A DNA stretch of 64,000 bases. Source: Desulfamplus sp. Lineage in GTDB: Bacteria; Desulfobacterota; Desulfobacteria; Desulfobacterales; Desulfobacteraceae. Of the stretch, positions 34,909 through 44,607 are shown in pieces. The stretch is from NCBI GenBank assembly GCA_015232455.1, contig JADFZQ010000001.1, positions 372,001 to 436,000 on the forward strand, in the 5' to 3' direction. A program made the translations under genes and the position numbers. Positions within the stretch are counted from its first letter, which is position 1. Each line of letters begins with the position of its first letter. The notes under the pieces are model-generated. The model made no database searches. It saw only the letters and a program-made list of their open reading frames with translations, and was not told where the DNA came from.

Positions 34909-37821
34909 ATGGCAGATAAAAAAGCAATACTAATAGTTGATGATCAAGAGTCCATAATAAAATCATTAAAGAGACTTTTATTGCCAGAGCCTTATAATAT
35001 TCTCTCAGCACCAAACGGACCTGCTGCACTTGAGCTTATAAAAAACAGAAAAGATTCCTGTGAAATTTTTTTGATTATATCAGATCAACGAATGCCACAC
35101 ATGACAGGAGTTGAGTTTCTCAAGCAAACGGCTGAGATACTCCCTGATGCAATAAGATTTATTTTGTCAGGTTATGCTGATACACAAGATGCTAAAGATG
35201 CAATGAAAAAGAGGATTGTTCATAGGTATATCACTAAACCATGGAACAATAACGAACTTCTTATTATGATTAGCCAAGCGTATCAATATCCTGAAAAGTT
35301 AATAAAAGGTGTCAGTTCAGATGTTAATACACTTTTTGAATCACGCGAGCTTAATGCAATAGAAAAGGAGATAAGAGAGTTTAATCAACGTAGTAAAGAT
35401 AAAACCCTTGGAAGAATGGCTTTGTATCACGGTTTTATTAATCAAGAGCAGTTGGAAGCCTCAATGACTGCAATGCGGGTTGAGCGACAAGCAGGCAGAC
35501 AAGTTGCACTTGAGAACATACTCTCTGAAAAGGGATTTATCTCATCAGATAAGATAGGTAAACTTGTTGCAGCGACTCGTAGAAAACTTGGTAAATCTTT
35601 TGGGGTTATTGCAGTAAAAGATTATGGAGTAAAGCCTGTTGATATTGCAAAAGCTCTTGCAACTCAGTCAGAAGAGTTCAGTAACACATCAGTTTGCCGT
35701 CTTCTTGGAGACATTCTTGTTGCAGAGAAAATATTGACCGAAGATCAAAAAGATTCCATCATAATTGATATGACATATTTAGAGAGAGAAGAGCTAACTT
35801 CTGATGATGGTGAAAATTTTAAACACAAATGTGGAAGTGATAAAAATCAGATAAGCGATAAACTCATACTAAATAAGAGAAAGAAAAATTTTTTCAGACA
35901 GCGTGCCTTTGATAAAATATTTTGCAAATCTCTCATTAATAAGAATTTCGCTACTGAAGCAGAAGTATTAAAGGCTTTAGAAGAGCAGCTTATCCATTTT
36001 ACAAAAAAATTTGAAGTTAAGTTGATTAAAGATATTTTAATTGAACGCTCTGTAATATCCCAAGAACAGGCTCAACTTATAGCAGATCAAAATAGCCTAA
36101 TTAGTCAGAAAAAGATCGCAAATCAAACAACGCCTTCTGTCAATGCCAATAATAAAAATATAATAACTATTGGTGAAAATAGCCCCTTTCAATTAACAAT
36201 AAGTGATGATGAACTTGAAGCAACAATAGAGATTATAGGCGATATTCCTAAAGATATGAGTGTAGATAAATTAAAGAATCTTCTTGCTCAATATCAGATA
36301 GTTTATGGTCTTGTTGATGATATTGCAATTGAGCTATTTTTAAGAGGTAGTGATAGAGAAAAAAATCCATTTTTAATTGCAAAAGGCAAGCCTGTAAAGG
36401 ATGGTCGAGATGCAACTGTAAGATATTTTTTTAAAGATCACAGTGCCAATTTTGGAAAAGAGCTTAAATCTGGAAAATTTGACTATAGAGAGAGAGGCGA
36501 GATGGTGAACATCACACAAGGGACCATTTTGGCTGAAAAAATTCCTCTTATACCAGCAATTAACGGCGTAAGTGTTAAGGGATACGAAATCCCAGCATCA
36601 ATCCCACTTGATGTAATTCTTGATTGCGGAAAAGGGGCTGAAATATCTAAAGATGGTTTAAAAGTTATTGCCACAGCTAATGGAAGACCCGACCTTTCAC
36701 TTGGAGGTAAAATAACTGTTCTACCTGAAATAGTGATTAAGGGAGATGTAGATTTTAAAACTGGCAATATAAAATTTAGCGGAGATGTTACTGTTAATGG
36801 AACTATATTGGCAGGCTTTAGTGTAACTGCCAACAACTTGACAGTAAGCGATATTGAAGAGGGTGAAGTTAATATTGTCAACACTCTTTTAGTCAAAAAC
36901 ATTATTAATAGCTCAAAAGTTAAAACGGGTGGGAAATTAGCCTCTCAAATTATTAAAAACAGCACCATTGTTGCTCGTGGTGATGTTATTGTCCATAAAG
37001 AGATTATTGACTCCACAATTACCACAAGTGGTAAGGTTATATTGCCAAAAGGTAGAGTTGTAGCAACTACAATTCACGCTGCAAAAGGGATTTTTGCTAT
37101 GAATATTGGCAGCGATGTTTCACTCCCATGCCACCTTTTTCCAAATTCCGATGATCATGCACTTGATATAATTAAATCATTTAATGAGAAGATTGGTTAT
37201 CAAAAAGAGATTCTTGTAAAACTTGAGGCTTTTAAAGCTCAGTATGAGCAGGAAAATTGGAGACAACTGACAAATCTGTCAGAAATATCAAAGATTCAAG
37301 AGCAGCTCGCGATAGAGAAAAAGAATATTCTTAAACAGCTACATATTTATGAAAGTAAAACTGTATTAAATAAATCTGCGACAAACGATAATCTAAAACA
37401 ACAGCTTATCCAATCTTTGTCTGGTGTTGACAACAAAATATTACAAATGGATGAAACAATAAATAAGCTCTTTGATGAACATGATAGTACTCAAAATAAA
37501 GTAACTGAAATTAAGGTTAAAATAAAAGATGTGGAACAGCAGATGCAAATATTGTTAAACGAGAAAGAGAGATTTGAAAAGTGGTATGAGGCTGAAAAAG
37601 ATGAGGCTCGTAAAGAGGGGGTTGGTGTTTATGTTCAAGGGACAATTTTTGCACGCACTCAGATTACATGCAGCGAATCTTCTATTATTTTAAATAACAA
37701 TGTTAGAAACTCTAAAATTTATCAGACAGTAAATAATGAAGACCCATCTAATCCATTTTATGAGATAAGGATAGATTCACTTGCTTCAAAGGGAAGTCAG
37801 CCCCATGTTTACAGAACCTGA
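34909..37821 (+). CDS. Response-regulator protein with FapA/DUF342 domain (paralogue 1)
   Basis: 970 residues. Residues 1-130 form a receiver domain: acidic pair D11-D12, phosphoacceptor D59 in IISDQRMP, and the late KPW. Residues 160-280 contain two helical units (LGRMALYHGFINQEQLEASM; RLLGDILVAEKILTEDQKDS) like the N-terminal MshEN domain of type II secretion ATPases. Roughly 430-745 is a DUF342/FapA polymer-like beta domain (GTILAEKIPLIPAINGVSVKG). A long coiled coil covers about 755-905, and a short beta tail with GTIFARTQI ends it. The output mechanism is unknown. GAGAGGAG precedes the ATG. A close paralogue follows after 22 bases. Confidence 0.88.
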   Translation: MADKKAILIVDDQESIIKSLKRLLLPEPYNILSAPNGPAALELIKNRKDSCEIFLIISDQRMPHMTGVEFLKQTAEILPDAIRFILSGYADTQDAKDAMKKRIVHRYITKPWNNNELLIMISQAYQYPEKLIKGVSSDVNTLFESRELNAIEKEIREFNQRSKDKTLGRMALYHGFINQEQLEASMTAMRVERQAGRQVALENILSEKGFISSDKIGKLVAATRRKLGKSFGVIAVKDYGVKPVDIAKALATQSEEFSNTSVCRLLGDILVAEKILTEDQKDSIIIDMTYLEREELTSDDGENFKHKCGSDKNQISDKLILNKRKKNFFRQRAFDKIFCKSLINKNFATEAEVLKALEEQLIHFTKKFEVKLIKDILIERSVISQEQAQLIADQNSLISQKKIANQTTPSVNANNKNIITIGENSPFQLTISDDELEATIEIIGDIPKDMSVDKLKNLLAQYQIVYGLVDDIAIELFLRGSDREKNPFLIAKGKPVKDGRDATVRYFFKDHSANFGKELKSGKFDYRERGEMVNITQGTILAEKIPLIPAINGVSVKGYEIPASIPLDVILDCGKGAEISKDGLKVIATANGRPDLSLGGKITVLPEIVIKGDVDFKTGNIKFSGDVTVNGTILAGFSVTANNLTVSDIEEGEVNIVNTLLVKNIINSSKVKTGGKLASQIIKNSTIVARGDVIVHKEIIDSTITTSGKVILPKGRVVATTIHAAKGIFAMNIGSDVSLPCHLFPNSDDHALDIIKSFNEKIGYQKEILVKLEAFKAQYEQENWRQLTNLSEISKIQEQLAIEKKNILKQLHIYESKTVLNKSATNDNLKQQLIQSLSGVDNKILQMDETINKLFDEHDSTQNKVTEIKVKIKDVEQQMQILLNEKERFEKWYEAEKDEARKEGVGVYVQGTIFARTQITCSESSIILNNNVRNSKIYQTVNNEDPSNPFYEIRIDSLASKGSQPHVYRT

Positions 37822-37843
37822 ATAGTAGTTTTTAAGGAATAGA

Positions 37844-40800
37844 ATGCCAGATAATAACACCATACTAATTGTTGACGATCAAGAGTCGATCATAAAATCC
37901 TTGAAACGGCTATTGTTGCCAGAGCCATACAATATTCTATCTGCACCAGATGGCGAAACTGCTCTTAAAGTTATCAATGAACACAAATCTAATTTATTAG
38001 CCTCTAATTCTTTAGATTCTAATGAATTGGATAAAAATAGTAATCAAGATCAACAAGGCAATGTTTTTTTGATAATCTCTGACCAGAGAATGCCAAATAT
38101 GACAGGCACACAATTTCTCGAAAAAACAGTTGAGATATTGCCTGATGCTATAAGGTTTATTTTGTCAGGATATGCAGATAGAGATGACATTTTAAAGGCA
38201 TTAAATCAAGGAGTTGCCCACAGATACCTCACTAAACCTTGGAACAATGACGAGCTTTTGATTATGATTCGTCAGGCATACGAATCACCTGAAAAGATAA
38301 GAAGGTTTATAAATGATCGTGGCTCAGAACTGCCTGAAGTCAATATCATGGACAAGGAGATCAGGCAGTTTGACGAACATAGAAAAGATATGTTTCTCGG
38401 AAGGGTGGCTTTGCATCATGGGTTTATTACTCAAGAAGAGTTAGATAACTCACTTACAGCTATGCAGAGCGCACGTCAGGCTGGAAGGAATGTATCTCTT
38501 GAGAATATTCTGTTTGAGAGAGGTATTATCTCATCAGAAGATATGGGCAAAATTGTTGCTGTAACCAGAAGACGAATGGGCAAAACTTTTGCAAAAACTG
38601 CTATGCAAAATTTTGGAGTTGCCCAAGCAGATATTGAAAAGGGACTTGCAATTCAAGCCCAAGAATTTAGTAACACAAGCACTTGCCGACTTCTTGGTGA
38701 TATTCTTGTTGCTGAGAAGATCATAACTGAAGAACAAAAAGAGTCAATTATAATTGATCAGATTTATTCAGAAAGAGAGCTTTTATCATCTGATGCTAAT
38801 CAGAGTGCCTCACTCCAAATAGATAAAGGCAATAATACAGACAATTCACAAAATAAGGTTAGAGATGAAGAGAAGTTAATTGATGATGATGAAGCAACTA
38901 ATAAGGATAAAATAAAAGTTGATGAAACAGGAGACTCTTTAAAAAATGAGCTAACACTTAGGAGAAGGAAAAAAAAGTTTTTTCATCAAAGGGCACTTGA
39001 TAAACTTTTCTGCAAATCTGCTATTAACAGAAACTTTGCAACTGAACCTGAAATATTAAAGGCTCTTGAAGAGCAACTTCTTAACTTTACAAGAACATTT
39101 GAGATAAAGTTAGTTAAAGATATTCTTGTTGAACGCTCTATAATATCACAAAGTCAGGCTCAAATTATTGTTGATGCAATTTTACAGCAAGGTGCTGTAA
39201 AATCTGGCTCTGTTGCCGCAGAAAAAGGAGTTGAATCAGACAAGGGAGTTGGGTCAGAAAAAATAGAGCGTAAAAGTAACGAACCATTTGAGGTAGTAAT
39301 ATCTAACGATGAGCTTGAAGCCACGCTTTTGCTTGTTGACGATTCTGATACACAAGAAGATATAACAACAGATAAACTAACAACCACCTCTGAAAAATCA
39401 ACAATAACCCCAGAAAAGCTAAAAGAGATGCTCGCCATAAAATATAATATAGTTTATGGGCTTGTTGATGATGTTGCAATTGAGCTTTTTTTACGTCAAG
39501 CCGCTTTAAGAAAAGATAGACTTACCTCTATAAAAGAAAATGGGTTTGTGATTGCAAGGGGAAAGCCTGTAAAGTTAGGGCGAAATGCTCTTATAAAATA
39601 CTATTTTGAGAATGAGAATACGCGGTTTGGTAAAGAGCTTGCATCAGGCAAATTTGATTATAGATACAGAAGCGAAATTCCTAATATAAATCAAGGAACT
39701 CTTTTAGCTGAAAAAATTCCATCTATCCCAGCAATCAATGGTATAACTGTAAAAGGTGTTGAGATTACAGCACCAACCCCTATTGATGTGAATCTTGATT
39801 GTGGACAGGGAGCGGAGCTAACCAAAGATGGTTTAAGAGTTATTGCCATTGCAAACGGTAAACCTGATATAACACTAAGTGGTAAGATAAGCGTTCTTCC
39901 TGAAAAGATAGTCAAGGGTAATGTTGATTTTAGAACAGGCAATGTTAAATTTAGCGGCGATATAGTTGTTCAAGGAACAATTTTACCGGGATTTAGCGTA
40001 GCTGGTTGTAATCTTACGGTCAATGATATTGATGAAGCTGATGTTGATATTACTAACACTGTTTCTGTGAGAAATAATATCAACGCATCTTTGGTCAAAA
40101 CTGGAGTTTTACTCACAGCCCAAACCATAAAAAAGAGCAAAATTATTGCACATGGCGATGTTATAGTGCAAAAAGAGATAATTGACTCAACCATTATTAC
40201 AAGTGGTAAAGTCATTGTTCCAAGGGGTAGAATTATTGCAAGCACAATTCATGCTGCCAAAGGGATAGAGGCTATGAATATTGGCAGTGAAGTATCTACT
40301 CCTTGCGATCTATTTCCAGGTTCTGATGATCATGCAAAAGAGATTTTTAAAGTATTTTCCGCAAAAATTGATACATATAAAGAGCAGCTTGTTAAACTTG
40401 AAGCTATTGAAAAACAGTATGATAATCAAAGTTTAAAGCAGTTAAACGATCTGTCTGAACTCTCAAGGCTTCAGGAGAGGCTTGTGATTGAAAGGAGAAA
40501 GACTTTAGAGGATAAAAAAGTCGTTACAAGTGCTATTGTGAAAAAACAGATGGATGAGTTCTTGGTTGATCTTGATAAAAGGGCTTTAAAAATGGATGAA
40601 ACTATTAATATGTTATTTGATAAAAACGATCTTCTCCAGACCAAAATATCTGAAATTAAATCTAAAATTAGAGTTGTGAGAACAGAGATACAAGGATTGT
40701 TAAAAGAGAAAAATAGTTTTAAAACATGGTATGATGCTCAAAAAGAGGAAGTTCATAAACAAGGGATTTGTGTGGCAGTGCAAGGGACAATTTTTTCAGG

Positions 40801-40963
40801 AACTCAGATTACAGGAACTTCTTGTTCGCTGTCAGTCAAAGATAATATAAAAAATTCTAAAATCCAGCAAGTTACCAATATAAGTGATCCTAATAAGCCA
40901 TTTCAAGAGATTTTAGTTTTGCCATTAAGTTCAAGGGGAAAACCTCATGTTTATAGAACGTAG
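37844..40963 (+). CDS. Response-regulator protein with FapA/DUF342 domain (paralogue 2)
   Basis: 1039 residues with the same order as its upstream neighbour: receiver (IISDQRMPNMTG, KPW), MshEN-like helical units, DUF342 domain, coiled coil and GTIFSGTQI tail. Long blocks are identical or nearly so (PEPYNILSAP; RFILSGYAD; ISDQRMP), so the pair arose by tandem duplication. It differs by Ser/Asn/Asp inserts in the receiver (LASNSLDSNELDKNSNQDQQ) and between domains. AAGGAA lies upstream. It is almost certainly in one operon with the neighbour and the kinase that follows. Confidence 0.88.
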   Translation: MPDNNTILIVDDQESIIKSLKRLLLPEPYNILSAPDGETALKVINEHKSNLLASNSLDSNELDKNSNQDQQGNVFLIISDQRMPNMTGTQFLEKTVEILPDAIRFILSGYADRDDILKALNQGVAHRYLTKPWNNDELLIMIRQAYESPEKIRRFINDRGSELPEVNIMDKEIRQFDEHRKDMFLGRVALHHGFITQEELDNSLTAMQSARQAGRNVSLENILFERGIISSEDMGKIVAVTRRRMGKTFAKTAMQNFGVAQADIEKGLAIQAQEFSNTSTCRLLGDILVAEKIITEEQKESIIIDQIYSERELLSSDANQSASLQIDKGNNTDNSQNKVRDEEKLIDDDEATNKDKIKVDETGDSLKNELTLRRRKKKFFHQRALDKLFCKSAINRNFATEPEILKALEEQLLNFTRTFEIKLVKDILVERSIISQSQAQIIVDAILQQGAVKSGSVAAEKGVESDKGVGSEKIERKSNEPFEVVISNDELEATLLLVDDSDTQEDITTDKLTTTSEKSTITPEKLKEMLAIKYNIVYGLVDDVAIELFLRQAALRKDRLTSIKENGFVIARGKPVKLGRNALIKYYFENENTRFGKELASGKFDYRYRSEIPNINQGTLLAEKIPSIPAINGITVKGVEITAPTPIDVNLDCGQGAELTKDGLRVIAIANGKPDITLSGKISVLPEKIVKGNVDFRTGNVKFSGDIVVQGTILPGFSVAGCNLTVNDIDEADVDITNTVSVRNNINASLVKTGVLLTAQTIKKSKIIAHGDVIVQKEIIDSTIITSGKVIVPRGRIIASTIHAAKGIEAMNIGSEVSTPCDLFPGSDDHAKEIFKVFSAKIDTYKEQLVKLEAIEKQYDNQSLKQLNDLSELSRLQERLVIERRKTLEDKKVVTSAIVKKQMDEFLVDLDKRALKMDETINMLFDKNDLLQTKISEIKSKIRVVRTEIQGLLKEKNSFKTWYDAQKEEVHKQGICVAVQGTIFSGTQITGTSCSLSVKDNIKNSKIQQVTNISDPNKPFQEILVLPLSSRGKPHVYRT

Positions 40964-41089
40964 TGTTGCTGCAAGATTAAAGTGTCTGGATTAATCTCTG
41001 GTATTTCAACACGTTCCAGCATCTTTGTATATGACAGCTAAATATTGAAAGAACAGTAGTAAGCAGGCAAATATAGGATACAAGAGAAT

Positions 41090-42526
41090 ATGGAAGAGAA
41101 CAAAAGGGTCTTAATAATTGATGATGATGAAGGAATTAGAGAGACATATCAAGCTATATTTACTCCAGAACAGGAATCAGAAATAGACGAAAAGGGGATC
41201 GCTCTTTTTGGCGGTAAATCTTCAAAGCCCAAATTTAAGAAAAAGATATATTATCAAATCTCTGTAGCTGAAAATGGAAACCAAGGCATTGAGCTTGTAA
41301 AAAAATCATTAGCAGAGAATAGACCTTTTGCAGTTGCCTTTATTGATATGAAAATGCCAGGGATCAATGGGTCTGAAACATCAAAGCAGATATGGGATAT
41401 TGACCCAAAAATCAGAATAGTCATTGTTACAGCTTACAGTGAATATACCCCAGATGATATAATCTCTACCACAGGAAGAGACGACATCTTTTACCTTAGA
41501 AAACCCTTTAACCATGAGGAGATTCTCCAGTTTGCCCGTGCCTTGACAAATGAGTGGAATTTAGAAAAAAAACGTGATCTGCTTAAAATTGAACTAAAAG
41601 CTGCAAACCAAGCATTAGAGGATATGAATAGCTCGCTTGAAAGTATGAATAAAACTTTGGAAGATATGAATAACAACCTTAAAGATAAGGTTGAAAGACA
41701 GGCAGCTTTGATTGTTCAAACAGATAAGATGGCATCAATAGGGCTTCTTGCTGCTGGTGTTGCACATGAGATAAATAATCCCCTATCTTTTATTAATGCA
41801 AATCTCTTAGCTCTTAAGAGGTATCTAACAAAACTTGACGATCTTCATCGTAAGTATGATGATGTTGAGCTTTTTCTCCGATATTCTGGGCTTGATAATG
41901 CCATTGCTCTTCTTGATGAGCTTGCAGAGTTTAAGAAAAAGAACAAAATAGAGCTTATAATGGCAGATATTGATGATTTAACTGATGAGTCCCTTGATGG
42001 CATAGATGAGATAAAGACCATTGTGGATAATTTAAAAACATTCTCAAGGATTGATGAGCCTTCATACAGCTATCTTGATATAAATAAAGCTATTGATAAC
42101 ACTATAAGTATTTTGTGGAATGAGCTTAAATATAAAACTGAAATCATAAAACATTATGGACGTATCCCTGAAATAAGGTGTTTTCCTCAAAAAATAAGCC
42201 AAGTATTGATGAATCTTATTCTAAATGCAGCTCAAGCAATAGAGAAACAAGGGACAATAACAATATCAACTAAACTTGTTACAACAGAGCAACAGACCGA
42301 TTTTATTGAAATTAGAATCAAAGATACAGGATGTGGTATTCCAAAAGAGAATCTAAATAAACTCTTTGATCCATTTTTCACAACAAAGCCAATTGGAAAA
42401 GGGACAGGGTTAGGACTTAGCATAACTTACGAGATCATAAAGGCTCATAAAGGCTCAATTGAGGTTTTAAGCGAACTTGGAAAAGGTACTGAGATGGTTA
42501 TTGTTCTACCTTCAGAGAGTATTTAA
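41090..42526 (+). CDS. Receiver-histidine kinase hybrid
   Basis: 478 residues. The N-terminal receiver has IIDDDEG and the phosphoacceptor in AFIDMKMPG, with a Lys/Phe-rich insert near residue 40. A coiled coil of DMN-x-x-LE repeats (about 165-205) links to the HisKA domain, with H226 in AAGVAHEINNPLSF. The ATPase domain has IKDTGCGIPKENL and GKGTGLGLSI. There is no membrane segment, so it is cytoplasmic. It lies just downstream of the two receiver-FapA proteins, so it may phosphorylate them, or be fed by an upstream kinase through its own receiver. Confidence 0.92.
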   Translation: MEENKRVLIIDDDEGIRETYQAIFTPEQESEIDEKGIALFGGKSSKPKFKKKIYYQISVAENGNQGIELVKKSLAENRPFAVAFIDMKMPGINGSETSKQIWDIDPKIRIVIVTAYSEYTPDDIISTTGRDDIFYLRKPFNHEEILQFARALTNEWNLEKKRDLLKIELKAANQALEDMNSSLESMNKTLEDMNNNLKDKVERQAALIVQTDKMASIGLLAAGVAHEINNPLSFINANLLALKRYLTKLDDLHRKYDDVELFLRYSGLDNAIALLDELAEFKKKNKIELIMADIDDLTDESLDGIDEIKTIVDNLKTFSRIDEPSYSYLDINKAIDNTISILWNELKYKTEIIKHYGRIPEIRCFPQKISQVLMNLILNAAQAIEKQGTITISTKLVTTEQQTDFIEIRIKDTGCGIPKENLNKLFDPFFTTKPIGKGTGLGLSITYEIIKAHKGSIEVLSELGKGTEMVIVLPSESI

Positions 42527-42576
42527 TTTTTGATGAGTATATCTTTTAATATACAGACAAATTTGGAGAAAATATT

Positions 42577-44433
42577 ATGGAAATCAAAGGGTTAAACGAG
42601 TTGCTTATAAGACGATATTCAGACATCTCAACCTATAAAAAAGGTGAGAAATATCTAAAAAAAGGAAATATCCTCTCCATTGAACAACATGGTCATACCC
42701 TTTGTGCCATGATTCAAGGAGATAACAAAATTGCATTTGAAACTAAGATTCTGTTTGATAGCGGCGGTATTCTTGATGTTGCCTGTTCATGCGAAGGATT
42801 CAATTGGTGTGAGCATGTTGTGGCAACTTTGCTTGGTGTTATAAATCAACCTGAGATGATAAAGCACCGTCTTGATTTAAAAGAGCTGTTGCAGAAGAGG
42901 ACATTAGATGAGTTAAAAGATTTGGTTATCAAAATTTCTGAAAACAATACAGATATGGAGCATCTTTTTGTAAGATATTTAAGCGAGATAGAGGCACAGA
43001 GCAAAACAAACTCTTCAGACAATTTAGGAAAAGATATTTTAAGCAGCAAAATTAGCCAACTAATTGGAAAAGATGGTGTCAGTGGTAGGGAGATTGGAAG
43101 TGGTAGAGATGGTGATTTTGTAATTGTTGACTCTAACCCGTTTGCAAAAAAGGTGAAACATATTATTAAAAAATATGAAGGCAGACCCAACACTGATGAT
43201 GCTATTTCAGAGCTATCTTCTTTGGTAGATGAAGCTTTGGAGTTTGTTTTAAATGGTGATGGAAGAAATGCCATTGCTGTTATGGAACCCATAATAAGCG
43301 TCTATGTTCAGCAGTGGATGGAGCTTGATGGTTCGCTTGGCGATACCTCTCTTTTCTTTGAAGACCTTGATATGGCTTTTGCAAAGTCAATTCTTATTGG
43401 TGAGATCACTCGGGACGAAAATCGTAAATACATAAAAAAAATAGAGCAGTGGCAGCAAAAATTGGATAGCGATGGTATTGAAAACGCTTTTGTATTAAGC
43501 ATGGCTTCACTTGTTCAAGGTTGGGACGATCCAGTTTTGCGGCTCATTTTACTTGGAGAAAATGTCTCAATGTCTATTTGGGGAAAAAATATTCCTGAAT
43601 ATGCATCTTTGCTTACAGCAATCCGCCTTGAAATACTTGATATTCAGAAAAAATATCAAGAATATCTAAATCTTGCACTGCATGAAGAGTGTTTTTTTGA
43701 CTATCTAATGATGCTGATAAAGGTCAAACGCCCTGAAGATGTTGTGGAAAATGGAAAAAGAATGCTTATATACAACTATCAGGCACTTACGCTTGCAGAG
43801 GAGTTAAGACGAAATGGCTACCTTAATGAGGCGATTGAAATTGCAGAGTATGGCTTGACTCTTGAAGGTGCATCACTTTCAAAACTTGCTCTATGGCTAA
43901 GTGAAAGAAATGAGGCTCTTGGAGAGAGAGAAAAGGCTTTAGAAGCTCTAATTATAGCATTTAGAGATGAGCCATCTTTAAATGATTTTTTACGGATACG
44001 AGAACTTGCAAACAAAGATGAGTGGCCCGAAATTCGTAATAACTTACTTACAGAGCTTGGTAAATCAACTTTAAGCAAAACGACCTTTAATCTCTCTGAT
44101 ATTATAGATATTTTTCTACATGAAGGTCTTATTAATAAAGCTATAAAAATTGTTGATAAAGAGAGCGAACACTACAAAGAGGTTTTAAGGGTTCTTGATG
44201 CTGCTATAAAAGAGAAACCAGAGTGGGTAATTAAAAGTGCTTGTGCAAGAGCTGAAGAGATTTTTGAGCAAGCAAACGCAAAACACTATAATAAAGCTGC
44301 AACTTTTCTTAAAAAAGCTCAAATAGCCTACAACCAGACTAAAATGGTTGACCTGTGGAGTGATTACAAAAATGGATTGTTAAAAAAACACTCAACTAAA
44401 CCAAAACTTATGGCATTGATAGAGAAATTGTAA
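42577..44433 (+). CDS. SWIM zinc-finger protein
   Basis: 618 residues. The SWIM motif CxCx(5)CxH is at C70, C72, C78 and H80 (VACSCEGFNWCEHVV). Such a site binds zinc and often contacts nucleic acid or protein. The rest is predicted mainly helical with repeat-like stretches of TPR character (EEALEKA-like segments such as LAEELRRNGYLNEAIEIAEYGL). A Gly/Ser/Arg-rich linker is near 165-185. GGAG precedes the ATG. The function is unknown; it closes the plus-strand block begun by the FapA pair. Confidence 0.85.
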   Translation: MEIKGLNELLIRRYSDISTYKKGEKYLKKGNILSIEQHGHTLCAMIQGDNKIAFETKILFDSGGILDVACSCEGFNWCEHVVATLLGVINQPEMIKHRLDLKELLQKRTLDELKDLVIKISENNTDMEHLFVRYLSEIEAQSKTNSSDNLGKDILSSKISQLIGKDGVSGREIGSGRDGDFVIVDSNPFAKKVKHIIKKYEGRPNTDDAISELSSLVDEALEFVLNGDGRNAIAVMEPIISVYVQQWMELDGSLGDTSLFFEDLDMAFAKSILIGEITRDENRKYIKKIEQWQQKLDSDGIENAFVLSMASLVQGWDDPVLRLILLGENVSMSIWGKNIPEYASLLTAIRLEILDIQKKYQEYLNLALHEECFFDYLMMLIKVKRPEDVVENGKRMLIYNYQALTLAEELRRNGYLNEAIEIAEYGLTLEGASLSKLALWLSERNEALGEREKALEALIIAFRDEPSLNDFLRIRELANKDEWPEIRNNLLTELGKSTLSKTTFNLSDIIDIFLHEGLINKAIKIVDKESEHYKEVLRVLDAAIKEKPEWVIKSACARAEEIFEQANAKHYNKAATFLKKAQIAYNQTKMVDLWSDYKNGLLKKHSTKPKLMALIEKL

Positions 44434-44535
44434 AAAGATAGAATTGCTTATTTTTGTTCAATATCTCTATTCTAGCTTTAGGCAAAAGCCTTCGGCTACA
44501 ATAGGAAAAAAGACTCTTTAAAATGGCAACACTTA

Positions 44536-44568
44536 GCCCAGAAGGTTTTTAGTTCTGGGCATTTTTTT
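44536..44568 (+). terminator. Rho-independent terminator after the SWIM gene
   Basis: GCCCAGAA (44536-44543) pairs with TTCTGGGC (44553-44560), followed by ATTTTTTT. It ends the upstream operon. Confidence 0.85.
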
Positions 44569-44607
44569 GGGAAGATGACTCAAAAAAATTAACAGATGGA
44601 GGCTATT

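Noticed and set aside
39160-39438. Antisense Ser/Val-rich frames opposite the FapA paralogues
   Set aside because: They overlap strongly supported genes and show no family features.
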